NCBI GenBank assembly: GCA_031177865.1
Contig: JAPSKD010000014.1
Coordinates: 1 to 33,748, forward strand
Source of the DNA: Bacillus sp. (in: firmicutes)
GTDB taxonomy: Bacteria; Bacillota; Bacilli; Bacillales; Cytobacillaceae
Reading direction: 5' to 3'
Length of the DNA stretch: 33,748 nt
In this document: one piece after another, positions 17,180 to 25,239 of the stretch
Layout: every line of letters starts with the position of its first letter
Numbering within the stretch: position 1 is the stretch's first letter
Program-made: the position numbers and the translations under genes
Notes under the pieces: generated by a model
What the model was told of the DNA's origin: nothing
Database searches by the model: none
The model's input: the letters and a program-made list of their open reading frames with translations, nothing else

Positions 17180-18076
17180 CTATTCGCAAAAAATATGTTT
17201 CCCAATTCGTTTGATTTGTGGTCTTGACCAAATCCACTTGCTAGTAGCTGTTGCCGGATTAAAATAATAAAGGGCTTCGCCAGTAGGATCAATACCATTA
17301 ATCGCATCTAAAACTGCTTTTTTAGCTGTTTCATTCGGAGTAAGCCAAATTTGCCCATCAGCGACAGCAGTAAAAGCGCCGGGTTCGAAAATAACTCCTG
17401 ATACTGTGTTAGGGAAGGAGGCGCTATTTACCCTATTAAGGATAACAGCTGCTACCGCCACTTGACCTGTATATGGTTCACCCCTGGCTTCTCCATAAAC
17501 AGCATTAGCCATCAATTGTATATCATTACTTGAGAATCCACCTGGAGTATTAGCGGCAGTTGGTTTCGTTGGTGCAGCTTTAGGAGCAGGTGCAGCCGGT
17601 TTTGGACTAGGTGCTTTAGCTGCAGGTGCCTTACCTGCAGGTTCCTTGGCAGGCGCTTTAGCTGGTGCATTTGGCTGTGGTGCACTCTGCTTTTTTTGGT
17701 CTACTCCACCGTAATGTGTAAATTTATTGCCTTTATTGATTTGTTCCTTTACGAATTGTTTATTATATTTACTTGCTTTGACCAATTTTGCCTTTGTTTC
17801 CGTTCCTGCTAGACCATCGATAGGTAACTCGAACTCATATTGAAAATTCCTTAATGCCCAATAGGTGCTCCAACCGAACACACCATCAATTTTCTTATTG
17901 TAAAATCCCAAAAACTGAAGTCTAGATTGAAGTTCGATGACATCATCTCCAACGGCACCTTGTTGGATAACCTGATTAGAGAATGCAAATGCCCTGTTGT
18001 TCTCTAGAAACGTAAATGGCATTATACAAAGGGAGATTAAAATTGGAATAGTCAATTTTACGATTTTCTTCTTCAT
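17180..18076 (-). CDS. sleB: Spore cortex-lytic enzyme SleB
   Basis: Lytic transglycosylase that cuts muramic-lactam-containing cortex peptidoglycan in germination. From the ATG at 18076 it has 298 residues: signal peptide at about 1-32, peptidoglycan-binding domain at 35-100, a proline/alanine/lysine-rich linker at about 131-178, and the SleB hydrolase domain at 181-298. The catalytic glutamate is E196 in VYGEARGEPY. The linker looks much longer than I remember for B. subtilis SleB, although total length is similar. The first gene of the sleB-ypeB operon. An ATG-like start 21 codons upstream gives a non-signal sequence and is rejected. Confidence 0.97.
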   Translation of the reverse strand: MKKKIVKLTIPILISLCIMPFTFLENNRAFAFSNQVIQQGAVGDDVIELQSRLQFLGFYNKKIDGVFGWSTYWALRNFQYEFELPIDGLAGTETKAKLVKASKYNKQFVKEQINKGNKFTHYGGVDQKKQSAPQPNAPAKAPAKEPAGKAPAAKAPSPKPAAPAPKAAPTKPTAANTPGGFSSNDIQLMANAVYGEARGEPYTGQVAVAAVILNRVNSASFPNTVSGVIFEPGAFTAVADGQIWLTPNETAKKAVLDAINGIDPTGEALYYFNPATATSKWIWSRPQIKRIGKHIFCE

Positions 18077-18114
18077 GGTAAAGTAACCCCCAGTTGTAAA
18101 TCTTTTTAGATGTA

Positions 18115-18148
18115 AGCCTATTTTTTGTCTTAATGGCAAATTTATTCA
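18115..18148 (-). promoter_or_regulatory. Possible sigma-G promoter of sleB-ypeB
   Basis: The minus strand has a perfect sigma-G -35 box TGAATA (18143-18148) about 65 nt upstream of the sleB start, directly after the prsW terminator. The expected -10 (CATACTA) is not well matched; an A-rich stretch containing CAAAAAATA is at about the right place. B. subtilis sleB is sigma-G-dependent. Confidence 0.35.
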
Positions 18149-18149
18149 A

Positions 18150-18180
18150 AAAAAATCCCCTTCATTTTAAGAATGAAAGG
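18150..18180 (-). terminator. Terminator of prsW overlapping its stop codon
   Basis: CCTTTCATT and AATGAAGG (minus strand) pair with one bulge, followed by GGATTTTTTTT. The prsW stop codon falls in the loop. Confidence 0.7.
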
Positions 18181-18856
18181 AATTTTGAGTTGAATATTGT
18201 TTTTTCTTATGGTTGGTCGTTAATATTCTCGCTATCTTAACCTTCCTTAAACCAAACCACCAAAGAAAGATCATAAAAGGTAAAATAATATATAACCAGT
18301 TTTCTTGTGAGATTAAAATGTAATCATAAAATCCATGAAGAATGAATGGGAATAGCAAAGAGATTATTATCCATTTTGCCTTTTTTCCTTCGGTAAATTT
18401 TGCTTTACCAATGTAAAATCCCATAATGACTCCAAATAGAGCATGGCTGGATACAGGCAGAAGCGCCCTTGCCATCGCATGTTCGATTCCATTGGCAATT
18501 AAATAAAAAATATTTTCAACGGTGGCAAAACCAAGTGATACTGCCACTCCATACACAATTCCATCGAATGGCTCATCTAACTCGACGTGCTGGTAAATAG
18601 CATAAAAAAGGATAAACCATTTGAAGAATTCTTCGAGTAAACTTGAGGAGAGGAATGCTTCAATAAATCCAGATTTGATAATATTCTCCGTATGAAGTAC
18701 ATGCTGAATAAACATGATTGGAAACACTAGCAGAGCCCCAAACATGAAGGTTCTTAAAACTACGGATATAGGCTCTGACTCATACTCATCTTTTAAATAA
18801 AAATAACTTAATAAGGCCAGTCCGGGGGCAATACCGGCTGATAATATTCCCAGCAT
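18167..18856 (-). CDS. prsW: Intramembrane protease PrsW
   Basis: Multi-spanning membrane protease that makes the first cut in the anti-sigma factor RsiW, releasing sigma-W on envelope stress. The 229-residue protein has several membrane helices and the PrsW signatures: E75-E76 in LLEEFFKW, H138 in SSHALFG, and H174 with D178 in HGFYDY. These glutamate and histidine residues are those thought to bind the metal. The ribosome-binding site is GAGGAT and the start ATG. It has a basic C-terminal tail ([10 protein letters not shown]) of about 25 residues. Its substrate gene rsiW is not in this window. Confidence 0.94.
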   Translation of the reverse strand: MLGILSAGIAPGLALLSYFYLKDEYESEPISVVLRTFMFGALLVFPIMFIQHVLHTENIIKSGFIEAFLSSSLLEEFFKWFILFYAIYQHVELDEPFDGIVYGVAVSLGFATVENIFYLIANGIEHAMARALLPVSSHALFGVIMGFYIGKAKFTEGKKAKWIIISLLFPFILHGFYDYILISQENWLYIILPFMIFLWWFGLRKVKIARILTTNHKKKQYSTQNSFHS

Positions 18857-18951
18857 GGTTAATCCTCATTTCAAATCAATTCGTTACTTTAATCCTAACA
18901 TGATATTGTCATTAATTAAATGAAAGATTATATCCATTTATTAATTGCCCG

Positions 18952-19908
18952 TTAAAAATTTATTTTCTCTATTCCGCTGGCAAGTGCTACTGCTAATTTA
19001 ATTCTAGCCTTTTTGGAGTCATTATCACTGCCAAGGATGACACCCTTATTATAAAGGTCATAGGCACTGCCTTTATAGTCATAAGTTGTATACACAGAAC
19101 CTTCTTCCGCGCTAGTTGTAATTACTAAGACGATTCCTTCGGCAAGTGATTTTTCTATTTCCTCCATCATTTGAGGTGCTACTTGACCTCGTCCAACACC
19201 TTCAAGGATGATTCCTTTTACCCCGGATTCTCTGGCAGCTTTAATAAATTTACCATCAGCACCAATATAACATTTTACGATCTCTACTTGAGGTACTGGT
19301 GATTTGATTGCAAAATATTCACGCTTTATTGGCTTTTGAAAGATTTGAACAACATCATTATCGATAATTCCCAGGTAGCCAAACCCAAATACATTAAATC
19401 CCTGAATATTAGAGGCATGTTCTTTCTTTACATACCTTGCAGCAAATATACGTTCATTAAATACGACGACAGCACCAGCATTTAGTAAATCCTCTGAACA
19501 GGCTGAATAAATAGCATGTCTCAGATTAATGTAGACATCACTTCCTAAGTCTTCTGGCGACCGCTGCGATCCAGTAATTACAACAGGACGTGGATCCTTA
19601 ATGGTTAAATCGAGAAAGTAGGCAGTTTCTTCGAGAGTGTCTGTACCATGCGTTACTACCACCCCCGAAACCTTATCATCCTCATAATATTTTTCAATTT
19701 TATTCTTCAATACAACTAAATCTTCAAAGGTAATATGTATGCTTGCCTTTTGAAAGACAGATTCGATGATAACTTCAATATCATTAGGAAGATTACACAT
19801 CGCAGCAAGCTCTTCCCCGGTAAGTTCGCCTGATGCTAATTTCCCAGACTCTTTATTTGGTTTACTGGCAATGGTTCCTCCAGTTGTTAACAATACAACC
19901 TTTTTCAT
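18952..19908 (-). CDS. ansA: L-asparaginase, type I/II amidohydrolase
   Basis: Hydrolyses asparagine to aspartate and ammonia. The 318-residue protein carries both catalytic signatures: TTGGTIAS with the nucleophile T12, and THGTDTLEE with T89-D90. There is no signal peptide, so it is cytoplasmic. In B. subtilis no asparaginase gene sits here as I recall, although other bacilli have one next to ypdA. It lies 26 nt downstream of ypdA and is probably cotranscribed. Its product, with gudB nearby, suggests a small amino-acid/nitrogen cluster, but that is inference from position. The choice of symbol (ansA or ansB) is not certain. Confidence 0.93.
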   Translation of the reverse strand: MKKVVLLTTGGTIASKPNKESGKLASGELTGEELAAMCNLPNDIEVIIESVFQKASIHITFEDLVVLKNKIEKYYEDDKVSGVVVTHGTDTLEETAYFLDLTIKDPRPVVITGSQRSPEDLGSDVYINLRHAIYSACSEDLLNAGAVVVFNERIFAARYVKKEHASNIQGFNVFGFGYLGIIDNDVVQIFQKPIKREYFAIKSPVPQVEIVKCYIGADGKFIKAARESGVKGIILEGVGRGQVAPQMMEEIEKSLAEGIVLVITTSAEEGSVYTTYDYKGSAYDLYNKGVILGSDNDSKKARIKLAVALASGIEKINF

Positions 19909-19934
19909 ATATTTTTCACCCTTTTATCAAATTT

Positions 19935-20906
19935 TCACCCTAATTTGTTTTTTTCTCGGATTGATTGTGCAATAAGAGCACCATGAAACCTGCCATTTTC
20001 AATAAATATTTCGTTTGCATTATTACCCGCTGCGATGACACCTGCGATGAATACTCCCTCCACATTCGTTTCCATTGTCTCAGGGTTGAAAAATGGTCTG
20101 CCGGTTTCCTCATCTATTTGTATTCCCATTGTTTTTAAGAATGAGTGGTCTGGTCGATAACCCGTCATCGCAAACACAAACTCGTTATAAATAGACTTTT
20201 CTTCACCATCCTTTTTATACCGTACCTGATCTTCCGTTATTTCAATAACATGAGCACCAAATTCCATTTTAATGATTCCATTTCGTACTAACGCCTCAAA
20301 TTCTGGAAGAATCCACGGCTTTATGCTCGGTGAATATTCTTTTCCGCGGTATAAAACGGTCACTTTGGCACCTGCTTTCACAAGTTCAAGTGCTGCATCC
20401 ACACTAGAGTTCTTTCCTCCTATGACACATACTTCCTTATCAAAATAAGGGTGTGCTTCTTTAAAATAATGAAACACCTTCCGCAAATCTTCCCCAGGAA
20501 CATTCATGTAATTTGGATGATCATAGTAACCTGTAGCAATTACAACATACGACGCTTGATAGATTTGTTTGTCCGTAACTACGTGAAACCCTTCTTCTAC
20601 TTTCATCACTTTTAATACTTGTTCAAAAGAGTTGACACGCAGTTGTTTCCTCTTTACTACATCCCGATAATAGACAAGGGCTTGATTTCTTTTTGGTTTA
20701 TAGCTTTCAGTAATGAATGGTACATCACCGATTTCTAGCTTTTCACTGGTACTAAAAAATGTTTGATGGGTTGGATAATGGTAGATAGCATTTACAACAT
20801 TACCTTTTTCAACAATAAGAGGGTTAAGCCCAATTTCTTTAAAGGCAATGGCTGCTGCTAAGCCGCATGGTCCACCACCAACTATAATAATATCTTCTAA
20901 TTGCAA
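19935..20906 (-). CDS. ypdA: Bacillithiol disulfide reductase YpdA (Bdr)
   Basis: FAD- and NADPH-dependent reductase that recycles bacillithiol disulfide to bacillithiol, the low-molecular-weight thiol of Bacillales. The FAD-binding motif is GGGPCGLAAA with the conserved active cysteine C14, the residue known to be needed in S. aureus YpdA. The NADPH-binding motif is VIGGKNSSVDAALEL, and the late FAD motif ends in VFIAGVIAAG. The GTG at 20915 touches the ribosome-binding site GAGGTGA; a TTG at 20906 is spaced 6-7 nt from it and gives 323 residues, one less than B. subtilis, so I prefer the TTG. Confidence 0.94.
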   Translation of the reverse strand: MQLEDIIIVGGGPCGLAAAIAFKEIGLNPLIVEKGNVVNAIYHYPTHQTFFSTSEKLEIGDVPFITESYKPKRNQALVYYRDVVKRKQLRVNSFEQVLKVMKVEEGFHVVTDKQIYQASYVVIATGYYDHPNYMNVPGEDLRKVFHYFKEAHPYFDKEVCVIGGKNSSVDAALELVKAGAKVTVLYRGKEYSPSIKPWILPEFEALVRNGIIKMEFGAHVIEITEDQVRYKKDGEEKSIYNEFVFAMTGYRPDHSFLKTMGIQIDEETGRPFFNPETMETNVEGVFIAGVIAAGNNANEIFIENGRFHGALIAQSIREKNKLG

Positions 20907-20934
20907 ATTGATCACCTCAATTTATTATTCCACA

Positions 20935-21239
20935 GGCTGTGTTAAATTTATCTGTTGATTTGCGCTCCACTAAGGAAAGCTTCTTTGAATAATCACCGCA
21001 GGGACAGGCGGTCTTTGCCTGTCACGAGGCACTTCGCGCACCTTAGGGTACTAACCGCCTCATCGACGCTTAAAGCGCCTGCGGGGTCTCCCCCTGCCCC
21101 GTCCTCCCGCAGGACATTGATTTACATCCTCGAATCCGCCCACGCACGAAGAAAATGCGATAGCATTTTCGAGGAGTCTTCGTGCCTTCCGCCCCAATCA
21201 ACAGAGTGCCAAAATAAATAATCAGCTTTTAACACAGCC
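20935..21239. repeat. GC-rich Bacillus dispersed repeat, large composite copy
   Basis: A 305-bp non-coding block bounded by perfect 12-bp inverted repeats, GGCTGTGTTAAA (20935-20946) and TTTAACACAGCC (21228-21239). Inside, it is the reverse orientation of the repeat at 7842-7973 but longer. Unit B (20954-21115) holds the GTTGATT end, GAGGCACTTCGCG and GCGCCTGCGGGGTCTCC. Unit A (21116-21202) runs from ATTGATTTAC to CCCCAATCAAC with its own hairpin AAAATGC/GCATTTT. It fills the gap between ypdA and gudB. An 88-codon frame inside is not a gene. No clear target duplication is visible. Confidence 0.75.
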
Positions 21240-21242
21240 ATT

Positions 21243-21276
21243 AAAAAACTCCTACCGTCATATGATAGGAGTTTTT
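21243..21276 (-). terminator. Terminator after gudB
   Basis: AAAAACTCCTA (21244-21254) pairs with TAGGAGTTTTT (21266-21276), 11 bp, with a T run on the minus strand. It lies 25 nt after the gudB stop. Confidence 0.88.
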
Positions 21277-21301
21277 CCAATTTGTTTCAATAGTAATGTT
21301 T

Positions 21302-22579
21302 TTAAATCCATCCTCTAAAACGGCTTGCCTCGGCCATTTTACGAACACCGACCATGTATGCGGCAAGGCGCATATCTACACGGCGAGTTTGTGCTGTTTC
21401 ATAAATATTGTTAAATGATTTGACCATTACTTTTTCAAGTTTTTCTTCTACTTCTTCTTCTGACCAGTAATAACCTTGGTTATTCTGAACCCATTCGAAA
21501 TAGGAAACAGTAACGCCGCCAGCAGAAGCAAGTACATCCGGGACTAGTAACACACCACGTTCTGTTAGTATTTCGGTTGCCTCTAGTGTAGTAGGTCCGT
21601 TAGCAGCCTCGACAACGATTCCAGCACGAATATTATGAGCATTATCAGCTGTAATTTGATTTTCTATCGCAGCAGGTACGAGAATGTCGCACTCAAGTTC
21701 TAGCAGTTCTTTATTCGAGATGGTGTTATTAAATAATTTTGTAACGGTACCAAAACTATCACGACGGTCTAAGAGATAGTCAATATCAAGTCCTTCCGGA
21801 TCATATAAAGCACCATAAGCGTCGGAAATACCTACAACCTTCGCTCCTGCATCATGCATGAATTTGGATAAATAGCTTCCCGCGTTACCAAAGCCTTGAA
21901 CTACAACCCTTGCACCTTCAATTTGGATTCCTTTTCTTTTAGCTGCCTCACGGATACAAATGGTTACACCCTTAGCAGTAGCAGATTCACGCCCATGAGA
22001 TCCTCCTAGAACCAGCGGCTTACCCGTAATAAATCCTGGAGAGTTAAATTCATCTATACGACTATACTCATCCATCATCCAAGCCATAATTTGAGAATTT
22101 GTAAAAACATCCGGTGCAGGAATATCTTTTGTAGGACCAACGATTTGACTGATTGCTCGTACATATCCACGGCTTAATCTTTCAAGTTCTCTAAATGACA
22201 TATCACGCGGGTCACAAATAATTCCACCTTTTCCACCGCCGTATGGAAGATCAACAATTCCACATTTTAAGCTCATCCAAATGGAAAGGGCCTTTACCTC
22301 TGTCTCCGAAACATTTGGATGAAACCTAATCCCACCCTTTGTTGGACCGACTGCGTCATTGTGCTGCGCACGGTAGCCGGTAAATATTTTTATTGAACCG
22401 TCATCCATTCTTATTGGAATTTTTACTGTCATCATACGTAAGGGCTCTTTTAAGAGCTCATATACTTCTTCAGGATAACCTAACTTTTCAAGAGCTTTAT
22501 GTATAACGGTCTGTGTTGAAGTTAATACATTATTTTCTTCCTCTTGATTAGTTTTTTCATTACCTTTTTCGGCTACCAT
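21302..22579 (-). CDS. gudB: NAD-dependent glutamate dehydrogenase GudB
   Basis: Oxidatively deaminates glutamate to 2-oxoglutarate and ammonia, the main glutamate-degrading step in bacilli. The 425-residue protein contains the glutamate-binding and catalytic stretch KCGIVDLPYGGGKGGI, the NAD-binding GFGNAGSYL, and the ending MAEASRFRGWI. At the position where laboratory B. subtilis 168 has a 9-bp duplication (VKA repeated) that inactivates GudB, this sequence has only one copy (ETEVKALSIW), so the enzyme should be active. It has a plausible sigma-A promoter, a consensus-like cre site further upstream and its own terminator. RocG is the alternative name; gene order favours GudB. Confidence 0.94.
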   Translation of the reverse strand: MVAEKGNEKTNQEEENNVLTSTQTVIHKALEKLGYPEEVYELLKEPLRMMTVKIPIRMDDGSIKIFTGYRAQHNDAVGPTKGGIRFHPNVSETEVKALSIWMSLKCGIVDLPYGGGKGGIICDPRDMSFRELERLSRGYVRAISQIVGPTKDIPAPDVFTNSQIMAWMMDEYSRIDEFNSPGFITGKPLVLGGSHGRESATAKGVTICIREAAKRKGIQIEGARVVVQGFGNAGSYLSKFMHDAGAKVVGISDAYGALYDPEGLDIDYLLDRRDSFGTVTKLFNNTISNKELLELECDILVPAAIENQITADNAHNIRAGIVVEAANGPTTLEATEILTERGVLLVPDVLASAGGVTVSYFEWVQNNQGYYWSEEEVEEKLEKVMVKSFNNIYETAQTRRVDMRLAAYMVGVRKMAEASRFRGWI

Positions 22580-22633
22580 CCTGTAAACCTCCTAGAAAAA
22601 TCACTTTAACAAATGTTGTCGCTTTCAGACACA

Positions 22634-22661
22634 AGTATACACGTTTAAATGATTTATGCAA
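22634..22661 (-). promoter_or_regulatory. Sigma-A promoter of gudB
   Basis: Minus strand TTGCAT (22656-22661) and TATACT (22634-22639) are separated by 16 bp, about 55 nt upstream of the gudB ATG. Both boxes differ from consensus by only one or two bases. Confidence 0.6.
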
Positions 22662-22699
22662 GATGAAAAATTCACTATACACTATTTTTGAGTTATTTC

Positions 22700-22714
22700 T
22701 TGTAATCGCTTCCA
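22700..22714. promoter_or_regulatory. Candidate cre site (CcpA operator) upstream of gudB
   Basis: TTGTAATCGCTTCCA agrees with every defined position of the cre consensus WTGNAANCGNWNNCW. Its centre lies about 80 bp upstream of the predicted gudB transcription start, and it is also just downstream of the mecB terminator. One such match could occur by chance in a window of this size. Confidence 0.4.
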
Positions 22715-22745
22715 GGGTAATTGAACTGGGGTTTTTGCTAAAACA

Positions 22746-22767
22746 AAAAAGGAGCGGTGGACTCCTA
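22746..22767 (-). terminator. Weak terminator after mecB
   Basis: AGGAG and CTCCT pair around a 7-nt loop, followed by six T on the minus strand. The stem is short (5 bp), but it lies 27-47 nt after the mecB stop, where one is expected. Confidence 0.5.
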
Positions 22768-22793
22768 TTTACATTTCCTCAAAGTATCAAAAT

Positions 22794-23375
22794 CTATTTA
22801 AAATATTTTCGAATCGTTTCCACCGCTTTATCTTCGATGATTCGTTTTCCATATTCTTCAAGTACATGTGTACTAAGAATGGATGGATTACCGTACTCGG
22901 ATAAAAATGCTGCAATTTTTTCTACTACAGAATTTTCAATGTTATTCATATTTAAGTAATATCGATTGTTATAAGAATATAAACTGCCGCCGCTTACGTT
23001 TAAAGCAAACAACCTATGTGAGAGCGCGATAATATCTTCTATACTTTCGAATTGATACAGCAGGTTTTCACAGCCTTCAACCCTTACTTGCATCTCTACA
23101 AAGCCATCAAATAAGACTTCTTCATCTTCAATATAATCGTCAACCGTTATAATCATAATCATTCCTTGAGCCTGCAAAGAAAAAATTTCAACTGCAACAG
23201 AACCCTGTATCTCAACATCAAATTCTTCACTTGCCTCCTCCAGCATATCGTGGAAAAGTTGATGCCATTTTATAGAATCCTTCCAAATATCATCCTTGGA
23301 AAGTCCCCTTTCCATTAAATCATCAGAGGTTAAAAAAATTTTTATCTTATTGACCGTTAAGCGTTCTAAGCGCAT
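22794..23375 (-). CDS. mecB: Adaptor protein MecB (YpbH), MecA family
   Basis: MecA paralogue that binds ClpC and affects competence and other ClpCP-dependent processes. The 193-residue protein has the MecA-type N-terminal domain beginning MRLERLTVNKIKIFLTSDDL and continuing ERGLSKDDIWKDSIKWHQLFHDML. Then comes an acidic region, and a C-terminal domain (about 100-193) that in MecA contacts ClpC. The position next to gudB is that of B. subtilis ypbH, and MecA itself is elsewhere in bacilli. The two paralogues are similar, so MecA versus MecB rests mainly on position. Confidence 0.88.
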   Translation of the reverse strand: MRLERLTVNKIKIFLTSDDLMERGLSKDDIWKDSIKWHQLFHDMLEEASEEFDVEIQGSVAVEIFSLQAQGMIMIITVDDYIEDEEVLFDGFVEMQVRVEGCENLLYQFESIEDIIALSHRLFALNVSGGSLYSYNNRYYLNMNNIENSVVEKIAAFLSEYGNPSILSTHVLEEYGKRIIEDKAVETIRKYFK

Positions 23376-23446
23376 GCTCTTTTGCCCCCTGCCGTGACAT
23401 AACTCTTATCCCTAGTGTATGTCAATGGCTTTGGTTGGTGCTTTGT

Positions 23447-24358
23447 CTAAAATACCATCCGTTCCATTAGCCACATTTCCCATTCATTTATGGTTTGTCC
23501 AAAAATGAAGGAGGAGTATTGTTCATTATCAGACGGTTTCATGGTAGTTACTGCCTTACCTCCAAGTCCAATGGTAATATCCTTATGTTTCATCGATATG
23601 TGATTAACCAGCACGAGTGCTTCTTTTAACTCTTCCTGGGCTTCACAACAGAAGATGATTAAATCAGGATGAATCATATCCATTATCTGATCATTCTCAT
23701 CTTCTGAACTAAATTTACTTATACTTATTACTTGAACACCACGTTTTCGTAAATAAAAAGTAAACATTAGCATCTCAGTATTATCCATATCTACCGACCA
23801 GTTGATACAAATGGCTTTGTTCTGATGTACGTTAATAGGAAAACTGTGAATAATTATCGCAATCCTGGCTTTTATAAGCGAGGAGGAAAAAACCTTTTGT
23901 GCAGGTATTATTTTCCCTTCTCTGAAAGAATCCTCTATTTTCTTTAAAATCTGACTAAAGATATCAATGACCACTTTTTCCATTGTGAAAATACTAAACA
24001 TATTATTAATAATTTCGTTTATCCTCTCTTGCTCAAAGTGGATTAAGGCTTCATACAGAGAGTCTGCCAAACTGATGAGCGGATTATCCTGCTTAAGGTT
24101 TATGGCTTCGGAATCCATCTGCGATTGATTGTGTCCCAGTAAGGAGACGGCCTGACTAATGGTAAACCCCTGGTTAACCTTCTTTATTAACCACTTTAGT
24201 ATCTTGATATGCTCTTCTGTATATAATCGATGCCCAGCTTCATTTCTAATAGGTGCAATCATTTGATATCGTCTTTCCCATGCTCTTAACGTTCCTGGCT
24301 GAATCCCCAGCATTAATGCAGCCGCTTTTATATTATATTTACCTTCTTGGTCCGCCAT
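23447..24358 (-). CDS. MerR-type regulator with a B12-binding-like C-terminal domain
   Basis: A 303-residue protein from the ATG at 24358, which follows GGAGGAAACAGG at a good distance. Residues about 7-75 are a MerR winged helix (YNIKAAALMLGIQPGTLRAW, then ERRY and GHRLYTEEHIKILKWL). The middle (about 95-150) is helical. The C-terminal 150 residues look like a cobalamin-binding-type Rossmann domain, as in CarH or LitR. The cobalamin-ligand motif D-x-H-x-x-G is not present, so light or B12 sensing is doubtful. It lies between mecB and the phosphoesterase on the same strand. I recognise the architecture but not an individual gene name; the target is unknown. Confidence 0.8.
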   Translation of the reverse strand: MADQEGKYNIKAAALMLGIQPGTLRAWERRYQMIAPIRNEAGHRLYTEEHIKILKWLIKKVNQGFTISQAVSLLGHNQSQMDSEAINLKQDNPLISLADSLYEALIHFEQERINEIINNMFSIFTMEKVVIDIFSQILKKIEDSFREGKIIPAQKVFSSSLIKARIAIIIHSFPINVHQNKAICINWSVDMDNTEMLMFTFYLRKRGVQVISISKFSSEDENDQIMDMIHPDLIIFCCEAQEELKEALVLVNHISMKHKDITIGLGGKAVTTMKPSDNEQYSSFIFGQTINEWEMWLMERMVF

Positions 24359-24398
24359 CCTGTTTCCTCCGATAATTAACAAACCATTCTCGAGAAAA

Positions 24399-25169
24399 TT
24401 AGCTGCCTTTTTTAATGGTAATTAAATGACACTGTGCAGGTGCCCCTAGTCTTAATGGAACCCCTGTCGTGCCGTAGCCATTACTAATTAAAATAGTCGT
24501 ATTATCTAATTTTTCCACTTTCCCTTTTTTAAATGGACTGTAACCCAAAATATGTATTTGTCCTCCATGAGTATGACCACTTAGTACAAGACGAATATTA
24601 TGTTCGGGCAATATTTTATCTGTAATATCTGGGAAGTGACTTGCCAATATTTTAAAGCTGTTATTGTCTGCATCTAACAACGCCAAGTCCAATCTGTCTC
24701 GTCCTTTACCTACTTCATCCACACCAAGCAAAGATAATTTATCGCCATTTTTAGATTCAAAGATAGCTGCAGTATTATCTAAAACTTTTATTCCATAATC
24801 TAAAAGTATGGCATCCAATTTACGAAAGTCAGTTTCATAATCATTATTGCCCCAAACAAAATATACTGGACCTACCTGTTTCAATTTCTCAAGGTTTTTC
24901 TTTACCCGTTCAAAAGGAACCTTCTTCTCCGTTAAATCTCCCCCAATAATTACCATATCAGTTTTCCCTTTAACTGCATTGATAATGTCATCTGAAATAA
25001 GGCGCTTATGTATATCTGAGATAAAAAAGATTGATACTGATCCGAACGACTCTGGAAAATCTTCAAAGGTCAGTTCATGAAGTACCACGTGATTTAGGAA
25101 CGCTTCTTTTACCATAAATATGATTAAGGCCATTCCAAAAATTAAAAGTAAAACAAGTATAATAATCAT
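24399..25169 (-). CDS. ypbG: Membrane-anchored metallophosphoesterase (YpbG-like)
   Basis: A 256-residue calcineurin-type phosphoesterase. An N-terminal membrane helix at about 2-22 anchors the enzyme. The metal-binding motifs follow in order: D52 and H54 in ISDIHKR, D78 in GGDLT, N108-N109 in WGNND, a later H in ASHFPD, and GHTHGGQIH near the C terminus. All ligands of the two-metal centre appear present. Members of this group act on phosphodiesters such as lipid-linked or nucleotide substrates, but the substrate cannot be told here. Position in the ypb region fits B. subtilis ypbG, so the symbol is a positional call. It lies 40 nt upstream of the MerR gene. Confidence 0.85.
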   Translation of the reverse strand: MIIILVLLLIFGMALIIFMVKEAFLNHVVLHELTFEDFPESFGSVSIFFISDIHKRLISDDIINAVKGKTDMVIIGGDLTEKKVPFERVKKNLEKLKQVGPVYFVWGNNDYETDFRKLDAILLDYGIKVLDNTAAIFESKNGDKLSLLGVDEVGKGRDRLDLALLDADNNSFKILASHFPDITDKILPEHNIRLVLSGHTHGGQIHILGYSPFKKGKVEKLDNTTILISNGYGTTGVPLRLGAPAQCHLITIKKGS

Positions 25170-25239
25170 TCAATTCCCCTTTTTCATTCTAAAGTGTTCT
25201 ACGAAATCATACCATAAAGAAATCTAAAACTAAAAAGAA

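Noticed and set aside
17167-17307. N-terminal extension of ypeB by 47 residues
   Set aside because: It overlaps the end of sleB in another frame; the inner ATG has the ribosome-binding site and gives the normal 450 residues.
20955-21221. 88-codon frame on the plus strand
   Set aside because: It is contained in the composite repeat between ypdA and gudB; no ribosome-binding site or family resemblance.
7408-21239. Repeats as a CRISPR array
   Set aside because: The repeats are few, far apart, differ in length and carry terminal inverted repeats; there are no regular spacers and no cas genes.
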